Shown: positions 55,871 to 64,000 of the stretch, piece after piece
Layout: each line of letters begins with the position of its first letter
Numbering within the stretch: position 1 is the stretch's first letter
Source: Ceratopteris richardii
Lineage: Eukaryota; Streptophyta; Polypodiopsida; Polypodiales; Pteridaceae
DNA length: 64,000 nt
Direction of reading: 5' to 3'
Assembly: GCA_020310875.1 (NCBI GenBank)
Contig: CM035432.1
Location: forward strand, 94,208,467 to 94,272,466
Translations under genes and position numbers: made by a program
The notes under the pieces: generated by a model
Database searches by the model: none
The model's input: the letters and a program-made list of their open reading frames with translations, nothing else
Told to the model about the DNA's origin: nothing

Positions 55871-56299
55871 ATTCAGTTGATTTACACTGTAAACTCAAAA
55901 TCTTGGCAAGACCTTATGAGACTAAGTGGCTTTACCATTTAGGGGCGCTGAAGAGTTTATTAGCTTTGACATTAGTGATAATTCCTTGGTGGAGAACTCG
56001 CCACTTAAGAATCTTTTTTTTTTTGTTCTCAATGAGAGGATGCCACAATTCCACAAACTTAAATCTCCATTTGATACATGGGTTGTTCATACAAAATGTC
56101 TTGTTAAGAGAGATATGCAAATCAAGGCACTTTTGAAACTTAATGTCTTATCCAATTTGTTCCCATTGGTCCATCTCAACCCTTCAATTTCCTATGGATC
56201 ATGCTTGAGAAAGAGGAACGTTTTTGAGTTCTCCCAAGAATTGATTCATATTCTTAATAGTCATTAATCTTCATAGTCAATTCTCCTAGTCAGGTATAT
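55871..56299 (+). other. Unidentified block between LINE end and copia K
   Basis: A 113-codon frame runs from 55926 to 56267 (starts MALPFRGAEEF, contains LKNLFFFVLNERMPQFHKL). I do not recognise it. Its position next to a minus-strand LINE 3' end recalls the 5'-inverted LINE at 24974-25473, so it may be an inverted upstream LINE piece, but no matching flanking duplication was found. Confidence 0.4.
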
Positions 56300-57561
56300 T
56301 GTTGAGGAAACACTCACGAATTTGACGCAACAGACAAAGAGAGAAATAGAATCTTCTGGAAAATCAATGCACAGGTGTACAGTATGCGAAGTTAGTGCAC
56401 GGTGTGCGCATAACAGAGCAATTAACCGCGGCGGGCGCGTAAGGCACGCATAACGTGAATTGAAGAGTGACAGCGCAGAGGAGCGCCAAGGGAAAGTGTA
56501 TATATATACAGCAAGATTTGAAGAACAAGGCGGGAGTGTGTATGTGCAAGAATAGAGACGAGATATAGCAGATGCGCAGAGACGTAGAGTTACAGATAGA
56601 AGACGCCATAGATCGCGTATGTAGAAGAAGACGCCAGAGATCGCGTATGTACAGATGAATAACACAAGCCTGAAGTGTCGGGCTTTTTCATCTGAGAGAG
56701 ATGGTAATAAGAAACTACTCACTGTAGGAGAGTTTCTGTAACTTGAGCAAGAAGAGGCCAAGCTTACTTGTACACATCTTCTCTAATCGAAAACACATGT
56801 TCATGTGGATGTCTGCACGTAATCTTTACTTGTGAAGAATCTGAAGTTATTTCGTGTTACGATTGGAAGTTTCATTTATCGTTAACTGTCACGACTCGTT
56901 ACTAAACGTGCTTCAGTACCTTCTCTGTAAACGCATGTTTCGGTGAATAACAGTTTCTCAGAAAACAAGTTTTTTCGGTAGAACAACGAAGTATAACTCG
57001 TAGCAGAGTTTAAAGCTTTGTATGAGAGATAGCTCATCTTGTAGCTAGACGTCTCTACTTTAAGCTGATCACAGTTTCCGGTGAAAAGGAGATGTGCATG
57101 CAGTACAAAATCTAACCGAAAAGTAGCACTTCAGAACTGTGAAGTTTTTCTTAAACTTCAGAAGAGTTCATTAAGTGGAGAAAGCTCACGAATCACTTTC
57201 TCACTTCTTGTACGTTCACTTGAAGCAATTATAACCAAAGTAGAAGTTCATTTTGGTGAAGTTCCGGTACGATTACGGTGTCAGTCCAGTGACAGTCTGG
57301 TGAAGTTCCGGTGGAACCTGTGTCGCAGGATAACACAGTTAAGGCGACGTTAATTAGGTTGAGCTAGTGCTGATTATAGAGGTGTTCTAAATCACTCTAG
57401 TTTAGCATTCTATTGCGGTGGCACGGCAATTTCCGCAGGCCTGACAGAGTTCAAGCTTTGTCGCGAAATCCACCTTCAGGGCGAAAGTAATTCCGCACTA
57501 GTGGTATTAGAGCTGAAGTTTTCGCCAAAAATTGGTATCAGAGCAGGTTAGTTTCCCAACA
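56300..57561 (+). repeat. 5' LTR of copia K, 1.26 kb
   Basis: Ends tgttgaggaaac … gtttcccaaca form a near-perfect 11-12 bp inverted repeat and obey TG…CA. The right end is followed by at and the primer site. A TATA box (gtatatatatac) lies near 56499-56510, preceded by a CG-rich patch near 56425-56440. Two extra primer-site-like words lie just inside the right end. No partner LTR is in the window. Confidence 0.85.
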
Positions 57562-57563
57562 AT

Positions 57564-57576
57564 TGGTATCAGAGCC
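57564..57576 (+). promoter_or_regulatory. Primer-binding site of copia K
   Basis: tggtatcagagcc, two bases after the LTR end, matching tRNA-iMet. Similar words occur at 57533-57544 (perfect) and 57502-57513 (tggtattagagc). Confidence 0.9.
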
Positions 57577-57592
57577 TAGAGTATTCCCTATC

Positions 57593-58369
57593 ATGGCAGA
57601 CCACGTCCAAATTGATAAACTGGACAGAGATAATTATCCCGCATGGGTAATGCGCATGGAAGCCTTACTTATGAGTAAGGACTTAATGATGTATGTGACC
57701 GGAGAAGAAAAGAAGCCGACCTTTGAAGATGATAGCCAACCAGAAAAGGAAGAGATAGAAGCTTTGAAGCTGTGGCAAAAGAAAGATGCAACGACAAGAG
57801 CCTACATCTACAACACTGTTTCAGATCATCTGCTACCGCACATTAGAGGTCTGGAGAAAGCGGAGGACATATGGAGTGCATTGGAAGACCATTTCCAAAA
57901 TACTACGAAAGCCAGGAAGGCTAGCTTATGGTCCGAATTTACTACATTCAAAAAGAAGTCGAGTCAAAGCATAAGTGACTACGTCACTAAAATGAAGGAT
58001 CTAGCAGATAGTCTGGGATCCATAAATGAAGAAGTCGAAGATCATAGATTGATAGCGCAAGTGCTCACAGGTTTGAGAGGAGATGAAAGGTGGAAACCTT
58101 TCGTACTATCAACTGAACTCTCCTTAAATCACTTTGTACCAGATTTAAATCAGCTGCTTGGTTTGATGCTCACATATGAGCAAGACCTGAAAGGAGATGC
58201 AGATAAAGGACAAAGCTCTGCAATGTACATGAAGAACAAGAAGAAAGACAAAGGCAAGCCAAAAGACGAAGAAGAATCGAGCTCTCAGGCCTATTACGCA
58301 AGAGGTAAAGGCACTGGCAGAGGAAGAGCAAGAGGAAGAAGTAGTCAGAATACTAACAAGAAAGTGTAA
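57593..58369 (+). pseudogene. Copia K gag, truncated by L
   Basis: The ATG at 57593 (MADHVQIDKLDRDNYPAWVMRMEALL) lies 17 bases after the primer site, so this element has almost no leader. Features: DUF4219/UBN2-type gag (DHLLPHIRGLEKAEDIWSALEDHF, FKKKSSQSISDYVTKMKDLADSL), then a Lys/Glu-rich stretch and an RG-rich tail (GRGRARGRSSQN). It is open for 257 codons of its own; the stop (taa) is provided by the first bases of the inserted L LTR (58365…). The zinc knuckle that should follow is missing from this piece. Gag would form the particle. Confidence 0.9.
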
Positions 58370-58983
58370 GACAATAATTACGCAATATAACACAGGAGCA
58401 ATAGCAGAGAAGATAACAGATATAGGAGAATCTCAACAATTTTCTACTAGCGACAAGTACAAAGATGATGGCGTTGTCCACCCGTGCGCTCTCAAGGTAG
58501 AGCTTAAATGGTGATCTAGACAACTCTAGATAGGGAGATACAAGGTAGAGGTATGCTGGCTCAACTCAATGTCTTAGGTAGTGTAGAAGTCATGTATATA
58601 TAGGATCATGGGTGGCCTGCCATGGACGGCTATACATGGGCGGTACAGCGTGGGCGGCCACCGCCCGCGTAATTGCCATACACGGCTTAGACTGGTTGAA
58701 CCGTCGCGCCGGGGGCGCTGCCCCCGGACCCCCACCAAGGGGCCCGCTGGCCCCCTTGGACCCCCCAGCCGGGGCTGCTCACCGCTGCCCCGGACCCCAC
58801 AATTGGGGACCCTGGTAACTCCCTTTCCTTATAATACCTTACATGGTCCAATATGACCTTCATCCAACATTCAAGTTGGGATTCCCATCAATTGGGTAAT
58901 GCACGCTTGGCTTCTCCTCATAAAGGGGGCCTTACAAAATGTGCATACAATCATGAGGGGTAGACATTGATCATATACTAACA
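58365..58983 (-). repeat. 3' LTR of copia L, 619 bp, with GC-rich hairpin cluster
   Basis: Plus strand tgtaagacaata … catatactaaca (TG…CA, TGT/ACA ends). The complement of a polypurine tract, ccccccctcaatg, follows at 58984. A TATA box on the minus strand (cctatatatac) lies near 58594-58604. Bases 58690-58810 are strongly GC-rich and fold into at least four hairpins. Confidence 0.87.
58709..58808. other. Four consecutive GC-rich inverted repeats
   Basis: Stems: ccgggggc/gcccccgg (58709-58716 with 58720-58727), ccaagggg/ccccttgg (58735-58742 with 58752-58759), ccggggc/gccccgg (58769-58775 with 58787-58793) and cccca/tgggg (58795-58799 with 58804-58808). All lie in the LTR of copia L. Confidence 0.9.
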
Positions 58984-59011
58984 CCCCCCCTCAATGTTTA
59001 CCGATGATAAA

Positions 59012-60994
59012 TCAAGTAGGTCTCGGTCCTATGCCCATCTGTTGAAGATGCTTGTTGAGCTGCTCTCTTCCAAGTGCTTTAGTGAATATGTCAGCACAAT
59101 TTGCCTCTGTTGGGCAATATTCTAGCTCCACAATTTCATCTTCAATTAGCTCACGAATGTAATGGTACTGTACTTCTATGTGCTTGGTGCGAGCATGAAA
59201 TACTGGGTTCTTTGCAATAGCCATACAACTTTGATTATCACACTTGAGTACAGTTGGCATATTTGATGAAAAGCCAAGATCTGCAAGAATTCTCCTTAAC
59301 CAGACTGCCTCACAAGAAGCAAAACAAGCTGCTTTGTACTCTACTTCAGTGGAGGAGAGTGCGAGAGTTGGTTGCTTCCTACTTACCCAAGAAAATATTC
59401 CTGAACCAAGTGAGAAACAATATCCAGAAACTGATTTTCTAGAATCACAATCTCCAGCCCAATCTGAATCACAATATCCTTGGAGTGTATCACCTGTGGT
59501 ATACAAAATACCAAAATCCAAGGTTCCTGCAATGTACCTTAGAATTCACATTCCAGCATTCCAGTGACTCTCCTTAGGTTTGTTGGAAAACCTGCTTAAC
59601 ACTCCAACAGCATAGCAAATGTCTGGTCTAGTGTTGCACAGAAAAATAAGACTTCCAACGAGCTTCCTATACTTCTTAGCATCTACATCAGGCATGTTAT
59701 CATCCATAGATAGCTTATGATTTACCTCCATAGGTGTGCTAGTTGGTTTGCTGTCCATCATTCCAAATGCCTTGAGAATTTCTTTGGAATATTTTTGTTG
59801 TGAGATGAAAATGCCATCCTTCCTTTGCCATACTTCAATTCCCAGACAAAAATGGAGTAGACCTAAGTCTGTCATTTCAAACTCAGTTCCCAAGCTGATC
59901 CGAGTTTCATTGATGAGTTCCTGATGATCTCTTGTAATGATCAAATCATCTACATATACAATGACAACAACTAGCTTGCTATCCCTTTTCGTTACATACA
60001 AGTTAGCATCAGAAGTACTTCTTTCAAAACCCATATTTTTGAAAAAATGATCTATTCGTTGGTACCAAGCCCGTGGAGCTTGCTTAAGTCCATACAAAGC
60101 TTTCTTCAACCTGCAAACTTTATTTTCTGAATTGGGCACCTCAAAACCTGGTGGTTGAGATACATATACCTCCTCCTTGAGGTGACCATTCAAAAATGCA
60201 GATTTGACATCCATCTGGAAAATAGGCCAGGACTTTTGTGCAGCTACTGCAAGTACCGTTCGAATAGTTGTCATGCGTGCTGTTGGTGCAAAAGTTTCTT
60301 GAACATCAAATCCTTCAATCTGTGAAAAACCCTGTGCAACTAATCGTGCCTTATACTTTTCTAATGTTCCATCAGCTTTATACTTAGCTTTCCAAATCCA
60401 TTTAGTACCTATTACCTTCTTCTTTGGCGGCAAGTCGACTAGATCCCATGTATCATTTTTGAGTATACTATCATACTCAGACTGCATTGCCGCTCTCCAA
60501 CCTGGATCATCAATGGCTTCTTCAATGGTGGTAGGTTCCTTTATCGAACCCATGATATCTGCCATTAGAGCCATGTTAACAATGTGTTTTGAGGCTCTTC
60601 TTTGCTCCTCTATTCTCTTTGATCTTCGTAATCCATCCGATGATGATTCTGGTACATCTACATGTGGATTGTGATCATCAAAGAGCTGTTGTGCCCACTT
60701 CGGTAGTGGCTTACGCTGTGCAGCTACAATTGGTTGGCTTTTTATTGAGGAAATTTCTCCATCAGATGTTTCCTCCTCCTCAACTTTAACCTGTCTTTTG
60801 ATAGGCACAAGGTGAGATATTTCTCCGTTTGATGAGATAGTAGATTTACCTTTATCTTCTACTAAGTGTGGTCGTTCATCAAACACCACATCTCGGCTGA
60901 CAAAAATCTTCCTTGCCTCAGGATCCCATAACCTGTATGCTTTAGACTCTTCACTATATCCTAGGAAGACACACTTTTTGCTTTTTGAATCCAA
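59012..60994 (-). pseudogene. Copia L integrase end, reverse transcriptase and RNase H
   Basis: One minus-strand frame with a single TGA at 59546-59548. It contains [14 protein letters not shown] and VSRDVVFDE (integrase end), a variable acidic linker, RT ([67 protein letters not shown] at 59945-59956, CLGIEVWQ) and RNase H (GYCDSDWAGDCDSRKSVSGY, SSTEVEYKA, KCDNQSCMAIAKNPVFHARTKHIEVQYHYI, DIFTKALG). All catalytic residues are in place, so one substitution separates this from an open frame. Confidence 0.94.
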
Positions 60995-61006
60995 CTTTGA
61001 TCTTGT

Positions 61007-61615
61007 TTAATCAGGAATATGTGCATAACAGAAACAACCAAAAATTCTGAAATGCAAAACTGAAGGCTTTTTACCAGAATATGCTTCTTGAGGAGTCATC
61101 CCCTTCAGTGCTTTTGTGTAGCTTCGATTGAGGATGTAGACTGCTGTATTGATTGCTTCTGCCCAGAATGAATCAGGCATGTCTTGAGCCTTCAACATAC
61201 AACGAGCCATTTCAACTACTGTCCTGTTCCTGCGCTCAACAACGCCATTTTGTTGGGGTGTATGAGCTGTGGTAAGTTGCCTTTTCACACCATGCTCCTT
61301 ACAGTAATTGTTGAATTCTGTTGACAAGAATTCACCTCCTCTATCTGTTCTAAATTTCTTCAGTTTCCTTCCTGATTCATTTTCTACATACTTATGCCAC
61401 GTTTTAAATTTTTCAAAAGCATCAGCCTTCTCTCGAATGAAATAAACCCACATCTTTCTACTATAATCGTCGACTAACAGCAAGAAGTAGAAAGATCCTC
61501 CTAAAGTAGGTGTAGACATTTTACCGCAGAGATCAGCATGTACCAACTCTAGAGGAGCTTGAGATCGATTGCTGGTCTCTCTTGGAAACGCCTTTCGTTG
61601 TTGCTTGCCCATCAT
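61007..61615 (-). pseudogene. Copia L integrase core
   Basis: 202 codons in the same frame as the pieces on either side: GKQQRKAFPRETSNRSQ, LVHADLCGKMSTPTLGGSF (first Asp), LLVDDYSRKMWVYFIREK, RTDRGGEFLSTEFN (second Asp), TPQQNGVVERRNRTVVEMAR (Glu), and IFGCFCYAHIPD. Ends at a TAA (61007-61009). The DDE triad is complete. It would insert element cDNA, leaving the 5-bp duplications seen elsewhere in this window. Confidence 0.93.
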
Positions 61616-61633
61616 ACAACCTTCACAAGGTTC

Positions 61634-62237
61634 CTACAACTCTGAAAATGCAGGCAAATGAGCAACCATCCCTGTTCGTTGCATCTCCTTCAAAACTGCA
61701 AATCCGAGATGCCCAAATCGTTGGTGCCATAACCTGCTTACATCTTTATCTTCTGTAGCAGTTAAAGCACTTAACTCATACAAGTTATCCCGTCGTATGC
61801 CTTTACCTACAACATTACCTGATGAATCCATGATTTCCGCACCACTCTTATTGAAGTGAACTTCGAGACCACGATCTGTTATTGCAAAAATTGACAACAA
61901 ATTTCTTTTGAGTGTAGGTACATAGAGAACATCGGATAACTTTTTCTCAACACCTGGAGAAGTGATAAAAGAGATGGTTCCAGTTCCTTCAGCTGGACAC
62001 TTGGAGTCATTTCCCACCACTACATTGATGGATTCCCGCAGAGGCACTAGGGAACTATACCAATCCTTTTTACTAGTCATATGGCGAGAAGCTCCACTAT
62101 CTAAAATCCATGGCTCATCAACACGAGCTTGAGCAGATGAACATACCTCTTCAATAGCTACCCAAAGTTCTAGCTCTGTGTTGTTTGCAGACTCTTTGTT
62201 CTTCCATGATGATTTTGTGAAGAGATGGATAGGTATG
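61634..62237 (-). pseudogene. Copia L protease and GAG-pre-integrase
   Basis: Minus strand from the M junction: SSWKNKESANNTELELWVAIEEV, PWILDSGASRHMTSKKDWY (protease with DSGA, near 62075-62115), PGVEKKLSDVLYVPTLKRNLLSI, and the zinc region RLWHQRFGHLGFAVLKEMQ, then a TAG (61634-61636) just before EPCEGCMMGK. The frame equals that of integrase and RT. The gag part upstream is beyond copia M. Confidence 0.92.
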
Positions 62238-63486
62238 TGTTGAAGATGAAGAGGTGTTGCAAAATCTTTGCTCTACACCAGCCAAATGAACTCCAGGAGT
62301 AGATGGTGGGCCCTTTTAGCTTGCCAATGGATGTATTAGACACCCTATGTACCTTGGAAGATCACTCTCAAAAAGATAGATCAAAACAGATAAGTTGGAG
62401 TTAGCTCAGAGGTGAAAACTTGCTATTCTTGGTTGATACACCTATCCAGTGTTTTACATAATTCTCTGAGCACAGCAGCAATTAGATTAATTCCTCTTGG
62501 GGAATGCTAGGTAGCTTAAAGAGCTAACTTTAGAGAGTAATCTCATCAAAAATAACAAACCACACACTGAGAATGACTTTTAACAAGTGATGACATCATC
62601 CCGATTTTCACGGGCTGCTACAGAAATAGACCAGTGCGTAGAAAAATTAACATAACTCAAGATTTAAGAATCCAATGATCGTGAACATTTGTATGCTTAT
62701 ACTAAACAGTAATCTGAATCCAACAAGCTTGACATCACTGAATTTGGATGAGTAAACACTGAGAAATGACTCTGACAAGATGACTGAAAAAGTCGGGTAC
62801 CTGACAGAGAAGTGAAGATGAACATACCCTGTTGACTTCAAATGAACATAACTGAAGATTCCAACATCCAAATGACATGAAAATTTGTGAGCATATAGTA
62901 GCCTTATAGAGCTAACTTTACCAAGTTAAATCACTGAAAATGATGAACCAAGTGCAGAGAAACAATCTCTGCAAGCTGACTTAGAAAAACTGAAGTAATG
63001 GCAGTGAGTAGTACACATCACAAGAACATGGAAAGATGAACTCAAATAATCATGAAAATGAAAGTATATTGCTTGTACAATACAATGACTTACTGATACA
63101 TATGTGTGCCTTGTAATCACACCTTGATATGGCATAAAGCTCAGCTCTTGGAGGTCTTCACATAGGTCTCTCTAACCACGACTAAAACTGCCATCTATTT
63201 ATAGTTGAGTTTGGGAGGCTAACTTCCCTCAATCACTCTCCAATCAATCAATGATTGATTTGATTCTCTACCTACCACAAATCACGAATTCGTGGCTCCT
63301 CTTTCCATTCTTGATCATGTGGGCTCAACCACTTAAGATTCTCTTACTTTTACATTAAGTAAACTCTTCAAAAGTTACAAGAGGTAGTTCACAAGTGAAC
63401 TTTACATAGTCTTCATTTTGAAGCTTCTTTAATGACTTTGTGAGACTCAAGCCAATACTTAGGCTTGTCATAGACTTGCTCCAACA
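62238..63486 (-). repeat. 3' LTR of copia M, 1.25 kb
   Basis: Plus strand tgttgaagatga … gacttgctccaaca; TG…CA with TGTTG ends. The inner side is followed by the complement of a polypurine tract (gctccccctcaagcc, 63487-63501). A TATA box on the minus strand (ctataaatag) lies near 63194-63203. Several near-repeats of gagctaacttta…aatcac and aacataactgaagattc occur inside. The five bases before it (gtatg, 62233-62237) are the target-duplication candidate. Confidence 0.85.
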
Positions 63487-63518
63487 GCTCCCCCTCAAGC
63501 CAAGTATGCTTGAGGTCT

Positions 63519-64000
63519 TCAATCTTCCAAGATTACCTGCAAACCAATCATAGCCTTGAATTTGCAAAGCTTTGTACCATCCAATGCTTTGGTTAGAATA
63601 TCTGCACATTGTTGATGTGTGGACACATATGATATTTGAATCTCCTTGCTTAGGATCTTCTCTCGTACATAATGATAATGAACTTCAATATGTTTAGTCG
63701 TTGCATGAAAAATAGGATTAGCAGCCAAATGAATAGAACTCATATTGTCACCAAAAATAGTTGGAGTTCCAAACTCCAATCCAAGATCTTTGAACAATGT
63801 CTTCATCCACATAGCTTCTTGTGTAGCTATGGCAAGACCTCTATATTCAGCTTCAGTAGAAGAGAGAGCAACTGTGGGTTGCTTCTTGGATGACCATGAA
63901 ATAAGCTTTGAACCTGCAAAGGTAAGATAACCTGAAGTGCTCCTTCTATCTTCCTTGGAGCCAGCCCAATCTGCATCAGAAAATAGCTTCAAACCTAAAT
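63519..64000 (-). CDS. Copia M RNase H, open, running off the right edge
   Basis: An open minus-strand frame enters from the right edge and ends at 63519. It encodes RNase H of a copia element: KLFSDADWAGSKEDRRSTSGY, SSTEAEYRGLAIATQEAMW, IFGDNMSSIHLAANPIFHATTKHIEVHYHYVREK, QCADILTKALDG, ending VILED. Catalytic Asp (DADWAG), Glu (TEAEY) and Asp (GDNMS) are all present. No stop in the visible 158 or so codons, so M may be a fairly young insertion; the rest lies outside. Confidence 0.93.
   Translation of the reverse strand, partial: LGLKLFSDADWAGSKEDRRSTSGYLTFAGSKLISWSSKKQPTVALSSTEAEYRGLAIATQEAMWMKTLFKDLGLEFGTPTIFGDNMSSIHLAANPIFHATTKHIEVHYHYVREKILSKEIQISYVSTHQQCADILTKALDGTKLCKFKAMIGLQVILED

Larger units (their letters stand above)
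56300..58364 (+). mobile_element. Ty1/copia retrotransposon K, cut by L
   Basis: 5' LTR, primer site and the first 257 codons of gag on the plus strand, then copia L inserted at 58365. The remaining pol and 3' LTR are not in the window; they should lie beyond L and M to the right. The open gag suggests K itself is not very old. Confidence 0.88.
58365..62237 (-). mobile_element. Ty1/copia retrotransposon L, cut by M
   Basis: Minus strand: 3' LTR 58365-58983, polypurine tract, RNase H, RT, integrase and protease, in one continuous frame with only three stops. At 62237 it is interrupted by copia M; gag and 5' LTR must lie beyond the window. Left target duplication candidate gaaag at 58360-58364. 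It inserted into K gag. Confidence 0.92.

Noticed and set aside
56264..56761. 165-codon minus-strand frame
   Set aside because: Lies mostly inside the K LTR, antisense, with no recognisable domain.
58608..58856. Gly/Pro-rich plus-strand frame
   Set aside because: Produced by the GC-rich hairpin cluster in the L LTR.
57593..62237. K gag and L pol as one element split by an inversion
   Set aside because: 58365-58983 is a complete LTR with TG…CA ends and is unrelated to the K LTR; insertion of L into K explains the junction better.

Overview
This 64-kb window looks like intergenic, repeat-packed nuclear DNA of a land plant with a large, retrotransposon-rich genome. The supporting signs are Ty1/copia elements with gag-PR-IN-RT-RNase H order and initiator-tRNA-Met primer sites (tggtatcagagc), a chromodomain-bearing Ty3/gypsy element, plant-type LINEs and AT-rich filler. 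I found no host protein gene, tRNA, rRNA or CRISPR array. The lineage (seed plant, fern, lycophyte or bryophyte) cannot be fixed from the sequence alone.

Layout, left to right. 1-4662: 3'-truncated copia element A (minus) with its 5' LTR and PBS. 4663-5616: microsatellites. 5617-20578: fragments of one gypsy (chromovirus-like) family in both orientations, namely an LTR plus 3' UTR (minus), an integrase-chromodomain half running into an LTR (plus), leader-gag-protease after that LTR (plus), then an inverted LTR-integrase-RNase H half (minus). Copia B (10236-15306, minus, TSD aacct) sits inside the gypsy leader. An unclassified repeat X lies near the left of this block (6150-8035) and again, inverted and more diverged, to its right (21010-22530). 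20590-30930: very degenerate copia pieces D1 and D2 (plus), split by a 2.3-kb insertion that itself holds a twin-primed LINE, and cut by a longer LINE (28290-30930).

31021-31482 is a fresh 225-bp tandem duplication. 32640-34330 holds copia scraps. 34358-50608 is the best nest: an old copia G (minus) carries copia F (34967-40104, plus, TSD atagc, LTRs differing at 3 of 230 positions) and copia H (41757-49769, minus, TSD caagc). H in turn carries copia I (43267-47081, minus, TSD ttaat). B, F, H and I belong to one family with 230-bp LTRs. 50609-54342 is a pair of 1.45-kb direct repeats (Z) around an 833-bp spacer. 55571-56299 is a LINE 3' end plus an unknown block. 56300-64000 is a second nest: copia K (plus, 1.26-kb LTR, intact gag start) is interrupted by copia L (minus, TSD candidate gaaag), which is interrupted by copia M (minus, 1.25-kb LTR) running off the right edge.

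The sequences do not work as a pathway; they record layered insertion. Order of events from nesting: G before F and H; H before I; K before L before M; gypsy before B. Most copies are dead through premature stops, frameshifts or internal deletions. The youngest-looking insertions are F (by LTR identity), L and M (by open frames).
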